A stretch of 64,000 bases of DNA, from positions 2,604,001 through 2,668,000 of the forward strand of contig OZ245773.1 of the NCBI GenBank assembly GCA_965227645.1, written 5' to 3'. Positions 26,638 to 34,468 of the stretch are shown here, piece after piece (within the stretch, counting starts at the first letter, position 1; the number at the start of each line of letters is the position of its first letter). The notes beneath the pieces were generated by a model. The model made no database searches. It was not told the origin of the DNA and saw only the letters and a program-made list of their open reading frames with translations. The position numbers and the translations under genes were made by a program. This DNA comes from Flavimaribacter sp024343425 (GTDB taxonomy: Bacteria; Pseudomonadota; Alphaproteobacteria; Rhizobiales; Rhizobiaceae).

Positions 26638-26662
26638 GTTGCCTCCAATCAATATTTATAAT

Positions 26663-26691
26663 GTTATATCAATAGATCTATTGTGAGGCAA
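26663..26691 (-). promoter_or_regulatory. promoter of the amidohydrolase/CoA-ligase operon with palindrome in spacer
   Basis: On the minus strand TTGCCT (26686-26691) and TATAAC (26663-26668) are separated by exactly 17 bases. The spacer contains the 14-base perfect palindrome CAATAGATCTATTG (26670-26683). An operator inside the promoter spacer is the classic repressor arrangement; the UTRA regulator at 17098-17931 is the obvious candidate. Confidence 0.55.
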
Positions 26692-26692
26692 T

Positions 26693-26716
26693 CTGCGCAT
26701 TGATCTCAATGCGCAG
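26693..26716. promoter_or_regulatory. perfect inverted repeat upstream of the promoter
   Basis: CTGCGCATTGA (26693-26703) and TCAATGCGCAG (26706-26716) are perfect 11-base arms with a two-base centre. It lies immediately upstream of the -35 of the minus-strand promoter and 140 bases after the DJ-1/PfpI gene. The two-base centre suits a protein-binding palindrome better than a terminator, and no U-run follows. Confidence 0.5.
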
Positions 26717-26856
26717 CTGCGTCAGCGATGGCATTGGAGCCGAATTATGGATGTTTTCTCAGGCTATGGACAGGAATACTTCCCCGTTGATGGGCGTTAC
26801 GCTGAACGCCATCACAATCAATTTTCAGATTATGATCCGGGAACCTGCGATCGCCG

Positions 26857-27483
26857 CTATTCGGCTGCCGCCATATCGCCTGACGCTCCGATCGGGTGAT
26901 GAACGATTTCGGTGCCCAATACGACGAGATATTCGCGTATGAAGGCGGCGAGCGCCGTCCAGCCCTCGGCTGTCACAAGATTGCCATCCCGCAGGGCCTC
27001 CTTGCCTCCTATCGGGACATAGGTGGCGTCGGTCAAAGCGATCTCCGGTTCCGTGGTGAACAAACCGGAGATCCGCTTGCCGGCGATGACCTCCGGCACG
27101 GCGACCAGCACCTGCACGCCATGACAGATTGCCGCGATCGGTTTTCCGTCCCGGTGGAACTCGCGGACGATCTCCCGAACCCGCTCATAGGTGCGGATAT
27201 ATTCCGGCCCGCGACCACCGGCTATATATACGGAATCATAGCTTTCGGTTGTTGTTGCGTCGAAGTCCTGCGTCACCTCGATCGCATGCCCCTTGTGCTC
27301 CGTCCAGGTCATGATACCCGGTGCGAAGTCGTGGACGCTGGTGGTCACGCGATCGCCCTTCTTGGTCTCCGGACAAATGATATCGACCGTATGGCCCAGG
27401 GCCTCCAGCGCCTGTTGCACGACGAAGATTTCGTATTCCTCCGAATACTCGCCAATCAGCATGAGAATGCGCTTGCCGTCCAT
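26857..27483 (-). CDS. DJ-1/PfpI family protein
   Basis: 208 residues. The nucleophile elbow AAICHGVQVL carries the conserved Cys, with the class I glutamine-amidotransferase-like fold (ILMLIGEYSEEYEIFVVQQAL at the start, AGGRGPEY in the middle). Members include intracellular proteases, deglycases and isonitrile hydratases. ATG 27483 is preceded by GGGAGGAGA. It is the last gene of a five-gene operon. Confidence 0.88.
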   Translation of the reverse strand: MDGKRILMLIGEYSEEYEIFVVQQALEALGHTVDIICPETKKGDRVTTSVHDFAPGIMTWTEHKGHAIEVTQDFDATTTESYDSVYIAGGRGPEYIRTYERVREIVREFHRDGKPIAAICHGVQVLVAVPEVIAGKRISGLFTTEPEIALTDATYVPIGGKEALRDGNLVTAEGWTALAAFIREYLVVLGTEIVHHPIGASGDMAAAE

Positions 27484-27531
27484 GATACTCTCCTCCCTTG
27501 AACTTTTATGCGTGGAAAGCGGTCGCTTTGC

Positions 27532-28710
27532 TCACGCCGTATCGCCGCGGTTCCATCCACGACCTTCGCTCCCGTAGAGCTCGAAACCATCCTCCGTGAC
27601 CGCCAGCGTATCCTCGAGCTTGATGAAACCACGGCGCGGATGCTGCATCGTCGTTTCGACAGACAGGACCATGCCGGCCTTCAAAGGCTTGTCGGCGTCG
27701 ACACCCTGATAGGTAACGGGATGGTTCGTCATCAAAAACGGCGCCTCATGGGTTATGACACCCATTCCGTGGGCGAAGAAATCGGTACATTCCCGGTTGG
27801 GCTGTTGCGCCAGCGACTGCTGTCCGGCTTCAATCAGGTCACCGCCAAGGGCCTCTGCGCGCACCTTCGAGAACGCCGCTCTCTGGACGGTCTCGACTTC
27901 CTCCAGAAGGTCTACCAGCTCCGCGTCCGGTTCACCGAGAACGCCCATGCGACAGATATCGCCAATATAACCGTCGAGATTGCCGCCGGAATCGATGGAC
28001 AGGACCTCGCCCTGCGCCCATGACTGGCCGGACGCCGCCCGGTTGTGAGAGGCGCCGAGCGTCAACAGACAGTATTCGAACTGCAATCCGCGCCCGGTCT
28101 CCTCCTGACGCAGTCTCTCGATGATCTCATGCTTGGTCGACCCTTCCCGAGACGCTGCAATGGTCGCCTGCATGGATTTGCCAATACGCTCCGAGGCGTC
28201 CTTCAACAAAGCGAGTTCGGCTGGCGTCTTCACAGCCCGCAACCTTTCGAGAACGCCGCAGGCGTCCACAAGCGGCGCGTTGGAATAGGCCGCTTCCAGA
28301 TTTCTGGCGGCGTCAATCGGCAAAAACCCGGGCTCGACGCCGATCCTCGGCGAGGCGGGCGCCGCCGACTTCAAATGGCGGATCGCATCGGCCATTGCGT
28401 CAGTCGACCCCCAAGCGACCGGCTTGAAATTCGGTGTCCAGAACGGGTTGTTGACGTGCTCCATCCCCTCCATCCGGTTGGCGATGTATGCCGTTTTTTC
28501 TGGCGCTCCCCTGACATAAACGATTATGGGGAGGTAGCGGCTGTGCCCGATGGCGTCCATCGCCGAAAAGAAAATGAACTTGTAGCCCCCCAGCAGATAC
28601 TGGACATTGTGCTTCGACGTGGCGAGGAGCACGTCGATTCCAGCCTCCTCCATCAGATCGTCGAGATGGGCGAAGTCGTAGGGCAAAGCTTCAGTGTTTA
28701 TCGCATCCAT
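27532..28710 (-). CDS. M24 family metallopeptidase (Xaa-Pro aminopeptidase-like)
   Basis: 392 residues: an N-terminal creatinase-like domain and a pita-bread domain. All five metal ligands can be placed: two Asp in SIDSGGNLDGYIGDICR, His in FAHGMGVITHE, Glu in GMVLSVETTMQHP and Glu in IKLEDTLAVTEDG. It could cleave X-Pro peptides or a C-N bond as creatinase does. It starts three bases after the cupin stop. Confidence 0.9.
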   Translation of the reverse strand: MDAINTEALPYDFAHLDDLMEEAGIDVLLATSKHNVQYLLGGYKFIFFSAMDAIGHSRYLPIIVYVRGAPEKTAYIANRMEGMEHVNNPFWTPNFKPVAWGSTDAMADAIRHLKSAAPASPRIGVEPGFLPIDAARNLEAAYSNAPLVDACGVLERLRAVKTPAELALLKDASERIGKSMQATIAASREGSTKHEIIERLRQEETGRGLQFEYCLLTLGASHNRAASGQSWAQGEVLSIDSGGNLDGYIGDICRMGVLGEPDAELVDLLEEVETVQRAAFSKVRAEALGGDLIEAGQQSLAQQPNRECTDFFAHGMGVITHEAPFLMTNHPVTYQGVDADKPLKAGMVLSVETTMQHPRRGFIKLEDTLAVTEDGFELYGSEGRGWNRGDTA

Positions 28711-28713
28711 GGT

Positions 28714-29130
28714 TTACCCCTCCGCTGGAATAAGGTGGAAATCCGGCATTTCCTTCAACAGCTCTTCAGGACCCGCGGGCGAGTAAACCACGAAAATCTG
28801 CATCTCTTGCGAACCGGTGTTGAGCGTCGAATGGAATCGGCTCTCGGGAATGAACACCGAACAGCCGGCAGCGACCGTTTCGGTATGCGGATTGCCCGCC
28901 TCATCCTCGACCATCTGTTCGCCCTCTCCCTTGAGGATGAAGATGATTTCCTCTGAGCCGGGATGGTTGTGGCGTGCATGTCCCTGCCCCCGCGGCACGG
29001 TCACCACGGCCGCCGAAAACTGCTTCGCATCGTTCACCTTCGGTCCAAGCGTCACGGAGAGCTGTCCCCAGTCGAAACCGTAGGCGTCGACATCCCCCGG
29101 GTATTTGAAAAGATCCTTCACATCCGTCAT
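28714..29130 (-). CDS. cupin-domain protein
   Basis: 138 residues with cupin motif 1 (GHARHNHPGSEEIIFILKG) and motif 2 (CSVFIPESRFHSTLNTG), keeping the metal-binding His/Glu residues. A single-domain cupin may be an enzyme or a sensor. ATG 29130 is preferred to ATG 29136 because GGGAGG sits six bases before it, whereas it abuts the earlier ATG. Confidence 0.88.
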   Translation of the reverse strand: MTDVKDLFKYPGDVDAYGFDWGQLSVTLGPKVNDAKQFSAAVVTVPRGQGHARHNHPGSEEIIFILKGEGEQMVEDEAGNPHTETVAAGCSVFIPESRFHSTLNTGSQEMQIFVVYSPAGPEELLKEMPDFHLIPAEG

Positions 29131-29132
29131 TC

Positions 29133-29972
29133 TCATCCTCCCTTCACATTGACCGCCTTGAAGGCGCGTATCTGGTCGGCGATCGCCCGTTCAGCCGGCA
29201 GCCGCTCGGCAGATGATGCACCGTAGAAGCCGTGGATCCGATCGGCATGTGACAGCACATAGGCCGCGTCCTCCGGCATCGAAATCGGGCCGCCATGGCA
29301 TAGCAGAATGACATCCTCGCGAACGCTACGCGCGGCCCTGGCGATCTCGTCAATTTCCGAAACACACTGGTCCAGGCTCTTGGCCGACGTGGCGCCGATG
29401 GCGCCGCCCGTCGTCACGCCCATATGCGCGACCACTATGTCCGCTCCGGCCTTCGTCATCGCGACGGCCTCGTCGGCGTTGAAGACATACGGCGTCGTCA
29501 GCATGTCCTGCTCGTGCGCCAACGCGATCATGTCGACCTCGAGGCCAAAACCCATGCCGGTTTCCTCGAAGCTTTGCCGCATCGCGCCGTCGAAAAGGCC
29601 GACCGTCGGGAAATTCTGCACACCGGAGAAACCCATATCCTTCAGTTCTTTGAGAAACTGCGGCATGAGGATGAACGGATCGGTGCCGTTGACGCCGGCA
29701 AGGACAGGCGTGCGCTTGACGACCGGCAAGACTTCGAGGGCCATTTCCTTTACGATTTCATTGGCGTTGCCGTAGGCGAGCAGACCGGCGGCGGAGCCCC
29801 GGCCAGCCATCCGATATCGGCCTGAATTGTATATGATGATGAGGTCGATGCCCCCGGCTTCTTCGGACTTGGCCGACAGACCGGCGCCTGCGCCGCCGCC
29901 GATAATCGGCACGCCCTCCCCGATCATCGAGCGGAAGCGTTCAAGGATGGTCTTTCGTGAGATCGCGGTCAT
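29133..29972 (-). CDS. phosphoenolpyruvate hydrolase-like TIM-barrel protein
   Basis: 279 residues. It begins ISRKTILERFRSMIGEG and has GIDLIIIYNSGRYRMAGRGS, the signature of the PEP-hydrolase-like TIM-barrel family (PF09370). This family often sits beside Tm-1-like proteins, as here: it starts at the base where the upstream Tm-1-like gene ends. The true substrate of these bacterial proteins is unsettled. Confidence 0.85.
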   Translation of the reverse strand: MTAISRKTILERFRSMIGEGVPIIGGGAGAGLSAKSEEAGGIDLIIIYNSGRYRMAGRGSAAGLLAYGNANEIVKEMALEVLPVVKRTPVLAGVNGTDPFILMPQFLKELKDMGFSGVQNFPTVGLFDGAMRQSFEETGMGFGLEVDMIALAHEQDMLTTPYVFNADEAVAMTKAGADIVVAHMGVTTGGAIGATSAKSLDQCVSEIDEIARAARSVREDVILLCHGGPISMPEDAAYVLSHADRIHGFYGASSAERLPAERAIADQIRAFKAVNVKGG

Positions 29973-31168
29973 CAGGTCTCCATCAGCGTCTGAAATATTT
30001 CGGCTGCCGCATCGGCAAATTCCGGGTCATTGATGTGGCAAGGCAGGAAAACCAGTCGGCTCTGATCATCGATGCCTTCGCGAATGGCGTCGAACAGGGC
30101 GGCGTCGGCTGACGGGTCCCAGAACTCGCCGCCTTCGATATCGAGCCCCGACACGCCCTTTTCAGGCAGCAGCAGCCGCACAGGACCACTGCATCTATTG
30201 AGCTTGCTGGCGATCCAGCGGCCCATTTCCGCGTTTTCCGACGGCGTTGTCCGCATCAGGGTGACGTTGGGATTGTGTCGATAGAACTTCCTGTCCTGAT
30301 ATCTCTCCGGAATGGTTTCCGGAGCCCAGAAATTCACCATGTCCAAAGCGCCAACCGAACCGACCCAGGGGGCGCCGGTTCGCGCCACGACATCCAGGCG
30401 GTCCGGGTCTGCGGCGAGGACACCGCCGAAGAGCAGATCGGCAATCTCGGTCGTGGTTATGTCGACCAGACCTGAAATGAACCCCTGTTCAAGCAGTCGC
30501 TCCATGGACCGTCCGCCGGTTCCAGTCGCATGGAATACCAGACAGTCGTATCGCGAACCCAGCCGGTCCGTAATCGCGTTCACGCAAGATGTGGTCACCC
30601 CGAACATCGTCAGACCGATCGCGAGCTTTTCGTCATCGACGTCCGCCGGCGGAGAATTCATCGCTCCGACGAGCGCATGCGCCGCATTCGACAGAATCAC
30701 ACGACTCAAGCGGTTCAGCCCGGCAATATCGGTGACCGAGGGAACCATGATGATATCGGAAATGCCGATGTAGGGCGCCACATCGCCGGAGGCGAGCGTG
30801 GAAACCATGAATTTCGGGACGCCGTAAGGCAGTTCCCGCATACCCGAGCAGGCAATGGAGGTTCCGCCGCCGCCGCCGACCGAGATGATCCCGGCAATCT
30901 GTCCGGCATGACGCCGGCACCATTCCGCGAATGCGGTTCCCATCCCCGATACGGCGGTTCCGCGGCCGTCGGCGCCCAATACGGCTTCCTCACCATCAGG
31001 ATGGAGGGATGCGACGTCTTTCGCGCCAATGTCCGTCGGGATCGTCGGGGTTCGTATTCCCAGATCGACGATGACGGCTTCCTGCCCTGCGGCGGCGATG
31101 AGATCGCGCAGGTATACAAGCTCTTCTCCTTTGGTGTCGGCTGTGCCGACAACATGAACTACGCGCAA
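29972..31168 (-). CDS. Tm-1-like ATP-binding domain protein (UPF0261)
   Basis: 398 residues. VVHVVGTADTKGEELVYLRDLI is the family N-terminus and the middle has IISVGGGGGTSIACSGMREL. Proteins of this family resemble the tomato Tm-1 resistance protein; bacterial roles are unknown. The start is TTG 31168, supported by GGAGGAG six bases before it and by the family N-terminus starting there; the longer frame crosses the promoter and operator region. First gene of the operon, divergent from a TetR regulator. Confidence 0.85.
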   Translation of the reverse strand: MRVVHVVGTADTKGEELVYLRDLIAAAGQEAVIVDLGIRTPTIPTDIGAKDVASLHPDGEEAVLGADGRGTAVSGMGTAFAEWCRRHAGQIAGIISVGGGGGTSIACSGMRELPYGVPKFMVSTLASGDVAPYIGISDIIMVPSVTDIAGLNRLSRVILSNAAHALVGAMNSPPADVDDEKLAIGLTMFGVTTSCVNAITDRLGSRYDCLVFHATGTGGRSMERLLEQGFISGLVDITTTEIADLLFGGVLAADPDRLDVVARTGAPWVGSVGALDMVNFWAPETIPERYQDRKFYRHNPNVTLMRTTPSENAEMGRWIASKLNRCSGPVRLLLPEKGVSGLDIEGGEFWDPSADAALFDAIREGIDDQSRLVFLPCHINDPEFADAAAEIFQTLMET

Positions 31169-31236
31169 AGCGCACTCCTCCAGGAACCCAGCGGCCATTC
31201 TGATTGCGGCCTTCTGAAAAACCCACTTGACCAAAA

Positions 31237-31254
31237 ATGGGACTGCAGTACCAT
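31237..31254. promoter_or_regulatory. near-perfect palindrome between divergent TetR and Tm-1-like genes
   Basis: ATGGGACTGCAGTACCAT is an 18-base palindrome with one mismatched pair (core ACTGCAGT). It lies 69 bases upstream of the Tm-1-like start and just before the TetR coding region. Position and symmetry suit a TetR operator controlling both genes. It contains an ATG that would otherwise be read as the TetR start. Confidence 0.5.
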
Positions 31255-31260
31255 ATTGGG

Positions 31261-31881
31261 ATGCATGTCCCACGTCAACGCAACGAAACCGGCGACCATC
31301 CGACTGCGCTCAAGGGCGCGTCGGCGAGAACCTGGGCCCTGATGGTGAACACTGCGAACGACATGATGCAACGCGGTCTTTCTCCCTCGGTCAGCGAAGT
31401 GGCGGAAGCCGCGGGCGTATCGCGGTCGACCGCCTACCGGTATTTTTCGACGCGCGCGGACATGCTTCGCGCGGTGGTGGCGGAAGCGCTTGGTCCGATC
31501 CTCGACTGGGACGACGGCGCAACGGGACGAGACCGCATCGACTCGCTTTTCTCCACGGCCTTCCCCAGGCTCTACGAGCATGAGGCGACCTTCCGGGCCG
31601 CTCTGCGCCAGTCGCTTGAATCCGATGGCGCAGACACCACACTGGGTCGGGGACATCGCCGTCAGCTTCTGGCCAGCGCGATACGCGAGCTCGATCTTCC
31701 CGAGGCGCAGAGAAAACGGCTCAATCAGGCTCTGTCGCTGACTTTCGGCATCGAAGCCATGGTTGTTCTGAAGGACATATGTGGCCTTGACGATGAAGAG
31801 GCCCGCGATACGGCCCTCTGGGCGGCGCAGGCCATGATAACGGCGGCCCAAAGCGACGCGAAAGAGCACGCCGATGTCTGA
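31261..31881 (+). CDS. TetR/AcrR-family regulator
   Basis: About 206 residues with an N-terminal TetR helix-turn-helix (VAEAAGVSRSTAYRYFSTRADML) and a helical effector domain. ATG 31261 is chosen because the ATG at 31237 lies inside a palindromic operator-like site; the choice is not firm. It is divergent from the Tm-1-like operon and probably controls it. The gene stops 13 bases before the first FadR-type site of the next operon. Confidence 0.85.
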   Translation: MHVPRQRNETGDHPTALKGASARTWALMVNTANDMMQRGLSPSVSEVAEAAGVSRSTAYRYFSTRADMLRAVVAEALGPILDWDDGATGRDRIDSLFSTAFPRLYEHEATFRAALRQSLESDGADTTLGRGHRRQLLASAIRELDLPEAQRKRLNQALSLTFGIEAMVVLKDICGLDDEEARDTALWAAQAMITAAQSDAKEHADV

Positions 31882-31893
31882 TACCACGCAATC

Positions 31894-31904
31894 TGGTCTG
31901 GCCA
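31894..31904. promoter_or_regulatory. FadR/GntR-type operator, distal copy (imperfect)
   Basis: TGGTCTGGCCA in the context GCAATCTGGTCTGGCCAG. It shares the flank CAATCTGGT with the three other sites and differs from TGGTNNNACCA in one position. It lies 171 bases upstream of the proximal site, a spacing that would allow looping. Confidence 0.5.
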
Positions 31905-32064
31905 GTTTCGGCCGTTCCAGTAGTATTCCAGGCACGGCCCATGCACCGTCCGGAAACATGGTTGGACTAGCAAGATTGTATATTTTGGAGGAATAAAACA
32001 TCGACTGCCCAACATTTAAAACGTTTGGAAGGATATAAACACCTCCTTGACAATCAAGGCAATC

Positions 32065-32075
32065 TGGTAATACCA
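32065..32075. promoter_or_regulatory. FadR/GntR-type operator upstream of the sugar ABC operon
   Basis: TGGTAATACCA, a perfect palindrome in the context CAATCTGGTAATACCAAA. It is the exact reverse complement of the site at 41753-41763. It overlaps the predicted -10 region (TTGACA at 32047, TACCAA 18 bases later), which fits repression. Confidence 0.75.
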
Positions 32076-32181
32076 AATTTGTTATCGTAACGGTGACTTT
32101 TCCGAAGCGACAGGCGGTGAGGATGGATTGAAGGTTCTTGGAACCGAGACCGCCAAGCAATTAAATTGGGAGGAAATCGAA

Positions 32182-33492
32182 ATGAGAAGCTATACTTGCC
32201 GGCTCCTTGCCGGCGCCGCAGTCCTGGCGCTTTGGGCGCCTTCTGCCAACGCCCAGGAACTTACAATCTTCTGGGCTGAATGGGATCCTGCAAACTATCT
32301 TCAGGAACTTGTAAACGAATACGAGGAAGAAACCGGAGTGATGGTCACCGTCGAGACCACGCCCTGGCAGGACTTCCAGACCAAGGCCTTCACCGAATTC
32401 AATGCCCGTGGCAACGCCTACGACATGATCGTCGGTGACAGCCAGTGGCTTGGCGCAGCCTCCGAAGGCGGCCATTATGTCGACCTGACCGAGTTCTTCA
32501 AGGAACACGACCTCGGCAACGTCATGGCTCCGGCGACCGTCAAATACTATGCTGAGTATCCGGGCAATTCCGGCAAGTTCTGGGCAATTCCGGCCGAGGG
32601 CGACGCAGTCGGCTGGTCCTATCGCAAGGACTGGTTCGAGGATCCGGAGGAAATGAAAGCCTTCGAGGCGAAATACGGATATCCGCTCGCTGTGCCACAG
32701 ACCTGGCAGCAACTGATAGACATTGCCGAATTTTTCCATCGGCCGGACGAAAACCGCTACGGAATCGCCATCTACACTGACAATTCCTATGACGGTCTGG
32801 TAATGGGCGTCGAGAATGCCTTGTTCTCCTATGGCGCCGATCTCGGCGACTACGAAACCTATGAAGTCGAAGGCATCCTGAACTCCGACCAGGCGGTCGA
32901 AGCGCTCGAAGCCTATCGCCAGCTCTACCAGTACACGCCTCCGGGCTGGTCGAAGACGTTCTTCGTGGAAAACAACCAAGCTATCACAGAAGGCTTGGCC
33001 GCGATGTCCATGAACTACTTCGCCTTCTTCCCGGCGCTGGTTAATCCTGCGACCAATCCGAATGCCGAGAACACGGGCTTCTTCGCGAACCCCGCGGGAC
33101 CGGACGGCGACCAGTTCGCTGCTCTTGGCGGACAGGGCATCTCGATCGTTTCGTATTCCGACAACATCGACGAGGCCTACAAGTTCCTGGAATGGTTCAT
33201 CCAGGACGACGTCCAGAAACGCTGGGCCGAACTCGGCGGATACACTGCCCACGCAAAGACGCTGGAAAGCGATGAATTCCGTAACGCCACGCCTTACAAC
33301 GAGGCGTTCTACCAGACCATGTTCAAGGTCAAGGACTTCTGGGCCGTGCCGGAATACGCCGAGTTGCTGACGGCGGCCAACCAGCGTCTCTATCCCTATG
33401 TCGTGGGAGGAGAAGGGTCAGCCAAGGAAGTCCTGGATGCGCTTGCGGAAGACTGGAAAGAGACCTTCAAGAAGTACGGTCGAACCAACTAA
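32182..33492 (+). CDS. CUT1 sugar ABC transporter substrate-binding protein
   Basis: 436 residues. A Sec signal peptide (ends SANAQE) precedes a family-1 extracellular binding domain (ELTIFWAEWDPANYLQELVN; later WAIPAEGDAVGWSYRKDWF). ATG 32182 has GGGAGGA at good spacing; the upstream ATG at 32128 does not. It delivers a carbohydrate or sugar acid to the two permeases that follow. It is the first gene of a six-gene operon. Confidence 0.92.
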   Translation: MRSYTCRLLAGAAVLALWAPSANAQELTIFWAEWDPANYLQELVNEYEEETGVMVTVETTPWQDFQTKAFTEFNARGNAYDMIVGDSQWLGAASEGGHYVDLTEFFKEHDLGNVMAPATVKYYAEYPGNSGKFWAIPAEGDAVGWSYRKDWFEDPEEMKAFEAKYGYPLAVPQTWQQLIDIAEFFHRPDENRYGIAIYTDNSYDGLVMGVENALFSYGADLGDYETYEVEGILNSDQAVEALEAYRQLYQYTPPGWSKTFFVENNQAITEGLAAMSMNYFAFFPALVNPATNPNAENTGFFANPAGPDGDQFAALGGQGISIVSYSDNIDEAYKFLEWFIQDDVQKRWAELGGYTAHAKTLESDEFRNATPYNEAFYQTMFKVKDFWAVPEYAELLTAANQRLYPYVVGGEGSAKEVLDALAEDWKETFKKYGRTN

Positions 33493-33564
33493 CCATCCAA
33501 AAATCCGACACGCCGGCGGGTGCGCGAGCGCTCCCGCCGACTGTTTCATCCAGAAAGCGACATC

Positions 33565-34467
33565 GTGACAGACGTAATCACAAGGCTGGAGCCGGATAGC
33601 CGCGCCGCTTCGCGGGGACTTTCAGATCTCACTATTCGAAATCTGTTCATCATTCCGACGATCGCCTTTCTCATAATCTTCAACGTATTCCCGCTTTTGT
33701 ATTCTCTGTGGACATCGTTCACGGATTTTCGGGCGTCCACGACGGCTCCGGCCAACTGGATCGGTCTCGCGAATTATCGCGAGCTGCTGAACGATCCATT
33801 CATCTGGCGGAATTTCACCATTACGGCAAAGTACGTAATCATTTCGGTGACCGGACAGGTGGTCGTCGGCTTCGGTCTGGCGATGCTTCTCAACAGGGCC
33901 ATTCCCTTCAAAGGCCTCGTCACCACGTTGCTGCTGCTGCCCATGATGCTGTCGATGGCTGTTGTGGGCCTTTTCTGGAAGCTTCTTTACGATCCCTCGT
34001 TCGGAATCATCAATTATTTCCTGGGCCTCGGCAAATTCGAGTGGCTGGCCGACCCTCAGGTGGCGCTCTGGGCTGTCGCCATCGTCGATATATGGATGTG
34101 GTCGCCCTTCGTGATGCTGCTGTCGCTCGCCGGGCTCTCCGCAGTGCCGAAACATCTCTACGAAGCCGCGGAAATAGACCGGGCGGGCCCGTTCTATACA
34201 TTCTTCAGGATAACGCTTCCACTGGTCGCGCCGATCCTCATGATCGCCATCATCTTCAGGACGATGGAAGCCTTCAAGACCTTCGACCACGCCTACATCC
34301 TGTCGTCACAGCCGACGACGGAGCTGATCGCGATCCGGCTCTACAAGATGGCGTTCCTGGAGTGGCAGACGGGCCTGAGTTCAGCATTCGCCTACATCGT
34401 GCTGATCATGGTCGTGGCGATCACCAACATTTACGTGAAATATCTCAACCGGGCAAAGGCGCGCTAA
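33565..34467 (+). CDS. sugar ABC transporter permease (MalF type)
   Basis: About 300 residues with six predicted membrane segments, opening NLFIIPTIAFLIIFNVFPLLY. The cytoplasmic EAA loop reads YEAAEIDRAGPFYTFFRITLP. GTG 33565 is used as start; the upstream ATG 33520 gives 15 extra arginine-rich residues and lacks a clear ribosome binding site. It pairs with the next permease. Confidence 0.9.
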   Translation: MTDVITRLEPDSRAASRGLSDLTIRNLFIIPTIAFLIIFNVFPLLYSLWTSFTDFRASTTAPANWIGLANYRELLNDPFIWRNFTITAKYVIISVTGQVVVGFGLAMLLNRAIPFKGLVTTLLLLPMMLSMAVVGLFWKLLYDPSFGIINYFLGLGKFEWLADPQVALWAVAIVDIWMWSPFVMLLSLAGLSAVPKHLYEAAEIDRAGPFYTFFRITLPLVAPILMIAIIFRTMEAFKTFDHAYILSSQPTTELIAIRLYKMAFLEWQTGLSSAFAYIVLIMVVAITNIYVKYLNRAKAR

Positions 34468-34468
34468 C

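Larger units (their letters stand above)
31882..32181 (+). promoter_or_regulatory. regulatory region of the sugar ABC transporter operon
   Basis: A 300-base gap without a convincing gene. It holds the two FadR-type sites described separately, a TTGACA at 32047-32052 and a small stem CCTTGA/TCAAGG around 32046-32060. A 12-codon ORF preceding a GGAGGA near 31955-31995 is probably accidental. The binding-protein start is preceded by GGGAGGA. Confidence 0.6.

Noticed and set aside
26700..26942. 80-codon plus-strand ORF in the gap before the DJ-1 gene
   Set aside because: Begins within a palindrome, overlaps the end of the DJ-1 gene and shows no recognisable protein pattern.
32161..33252. 363-codon minus-strand frame opposite the sugar-binding protein
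   Set aside because: Binding protein with signal peptide is convincing on plus; the opposite frame lacks any start signal or domain.
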